Below are positions 63,071 to 64,000 of a stretch of DNA of 64,000 bases, piece by piece; positions within the stretch are counted from its first letter, which is position 1, and each line of letters opens with the position of its first letter. Source of the DNA: Pseudomonas sp. BCA17. GTDB lineage: Bacteria; Pseudomonadota; Gammaproteobacteria; Pseudomonadales; Pseudomonadaceae. The stretch lies in the NCBI RefSeq assembly GCF_004519405.1, contig NZ_SGWI01000009.1, positions 186,001-250,000 of the forward strand. Reading direction: 5' to 3'. Below the pieces are notes generated by a model. That model ran no database searches and had not been told where the DNA came from. It worked only from the letters and a program-made list of their open reading frames with translations. The position numbers and the translations under genes are program-made.

Positions 63071-64000
63071 ATGAACATGCCTGAAAACGCGCCTTCGTCC
63101 CTGGCCAGCCAACTGAAGTTGGATGCACACTGGATGCCTTATACCGCTAACCGTAACTTTCAGCGTGACCCGCGCCTGATCGTGGCCGCCGAAGGCAGTT
63201 GGTTGACCGATGACAAGGGCCGCAAGGTGTACGACTCGTTGTCGGGTTTGTGGACCTGCGGCGCGGGGCACACACGTAAAGAAATCCAGGAGGCGGTCGC
63301 CAAGCAATTGGGCACCCTGGATTACTCTCCAGGCTTCCAATACGGTCATCCGTTGTCCTTCCAGTTGGCGGAAAAGATTACCAGCCTGACGCCTGGCAAC
63401 CTGAACCACGTATTTTTCACCGACTCCGGCTCCGAGTGCGCCGATACGGCAGTGAAGATGGTGCGTGCCTACTGGCGCCTGAAGGGCCAGGCGACCAAGA
63501 CCAAGATGATCGGCCGCGCCCGTGGCTATCACGGTGTGAACATCGCCGGCACCAGCCTCGGCGGCGTCAACGGCAACCGTAAGATTTTTGGTCAGGCCAT
63601 GATGGACGTTGACCATCTGCCGCATACCTTGCTGGCGAGCAATGCGTTCTCCCGTGGCATGCCGGAGCAGGGCGGTATCGCGCTGGCCGATGAGCTGCTC
63701 AAACTGATCGAATTGCACGACGCCTCGAACATCGCCGCTGTGTTTGTCGAGCCGATGGCTGGTTCTGCCGGCGTACTGGTGCCGCCTCAGGGGTATCTGA
63801 AGCGTCTGCGTGAAATTTGTGACCAGCACAACATCCTGTTGGTGTTCGATGAAGTGATCACCGGTTTTGGCCGCACCGGTTCGATGTTCGGTGCCGACAG
63901 TTTTGGAGTGACCCCGGACCTGATGTGCATCGCCAAGCAAGTTACCAACGGCGCGATCCCGATGGGGGCGGTGATTGCCAGCAGCGAGATCTATCAAACC
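63071..64000 (+). CDS. bauA: Beta-alanine:pyruvate aminotransferase BauA (partial)
   Basis: The first 310 codons of a class III PLP aminotransferase, cut by the window edge. MNMPENAPSSLASQLKLDAH, WMPYTANRNFQRDPRLIV, SGSECADTAVKMVRAYWR, GYHGVNIAGTSLGG and VFDEVITGFGRTG match omega-amino-acid:pyruvate transaminases. The PLP lysine appears as CIAKQVTNG near the edge. It converts beta-alanine to malonic semialdehyde. GAGG lies upstream of the ATG. Confidence 0.93.
   Translation, partial: MNMPENAPSSLASQLKLDAHWMPYTANRNFQRDPRLIVAAEGSWLTDDKGRKVYDSLSGLWTCGAGHTRKEIQEAVAKQLGTLDYSPGFQYGHPLSFQLAEKITSLTPGNLNHVFFTDSGSECADTAVKMVRAYWRLKGQATKTKMIGRARGYHGVNIAGTSLGGVNGNRKIFGQAMMDVDHLPHTLLASNAFSRGMPEQGGIALADELLKLIELHDASNIAAVFVEPMAGSAGVLVPPQGYLKRLREICDQHNILLVFDEVITGFGRTGSMFGADSFGVTPDLMCIAKQVTNGAIPMGAVIASSEIYQT

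Noticed and set aside
62996..63997. Minus-strand open frame of 333 codons at the window end
   Set aside because: It is antisense to bauA, whose plus-strand reading gives a clear aminotransferase.

Overview
The window looks like a chromosomal segment of a Pseudomonas of the P. fluorescens group. Coding GC is high, protein sequences are typically pseudomonad, and the gene order fis-dusB-DUF3426-prmA-accCB-aroQ-ctpL-gcbA-DUF2333-NUDIX-yciH-speA matches the P. aeruginosa PA4839-PA4854 neighbourhood as I remember it. The intergenic REP sequences are of the gtggcgagggagcttgctcc and tgtgggaggggg classes common in this group. Apart from small mobile repeats and a rearranged pilus locus, there is no prophage, integron, CRISPR array, rRNA or tRNA that I can support.

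Layout. 0.1-8.0 kb: housekeeping genes on the minus strand (purine synthesis, Fis/DusB, PrmA, acetyl-CoA carboxylase AccBC, AroQ). 8.2-11.9 kb: a chemoreceptor (CtpL-like) and a diguanylate cyclase (GcbA-like). 12.2-16.4 kb: DUF2333, a NUDIX hydrolase, YciH and arginine decarboxylase SpeA. A 181-bp miniature element carrying a REP doublet sits inside the terminator after speA. 16.6-20.7 kb: MATE exporter, small membrane protein, MazG-like hydrolase, CmoM-type methyltransferase and two DUF4136 lipoproteins.

20.9-36.1 kb: a Flp/Tad type IVb pilus locus: tadG, the PprA/PprB two-component system, tadF, prepilin peptidase fppA, the operon rcpC-rcpA-tadZ-tadA-tadB-tadC-tadD-DUF3613, two tandem flp pilins and a stand-alone receiver protein. 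It is followed by a TpsB/FhaC-type outer-membrane transporter with no recognisable exoprotein beside it, and by a lipoprotein with about eleven 7-residue Gly-Gly-Thr repeats (36.2-39.8 kb). I infer that this block makes a surface and adhesion apparatus under PprAB control.

40.1-44.7 kb: a MaoC-type hydratase, a two-domain FabG4-type reductase and a divergent thiolase, in the same arrangement as mycobacterial htdX-fabG4-fadA2, followed by a RIO-type kinase. 44.8-48.2 kb: copper homeostasis (cueR, copA, a small exported protein, copZ) with two CueR-type operators. 48.3-54.5 kb: accessory transporters and regulators (Bcr/CflA, oxidoreductase plus monooxygenase with LysR, an HTH protein with an MFS porter). 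54.6-62 kb: purine-related functions (an adenine/adenosine deaminase, an 8-oxoguanine-type deaminase, an NCS2 permease, a RutR-like TetR regulator) mixed with a CaCA antiporter, an SDR and YigZ. The window ends in bauR and the divergent start of bauA (beta-alanine catabolism), cut by the window edge.

All names come from reading the translated sequences and gene order; no database search was run. Start codons were chosen from ribosome-binding sites and family N termini.
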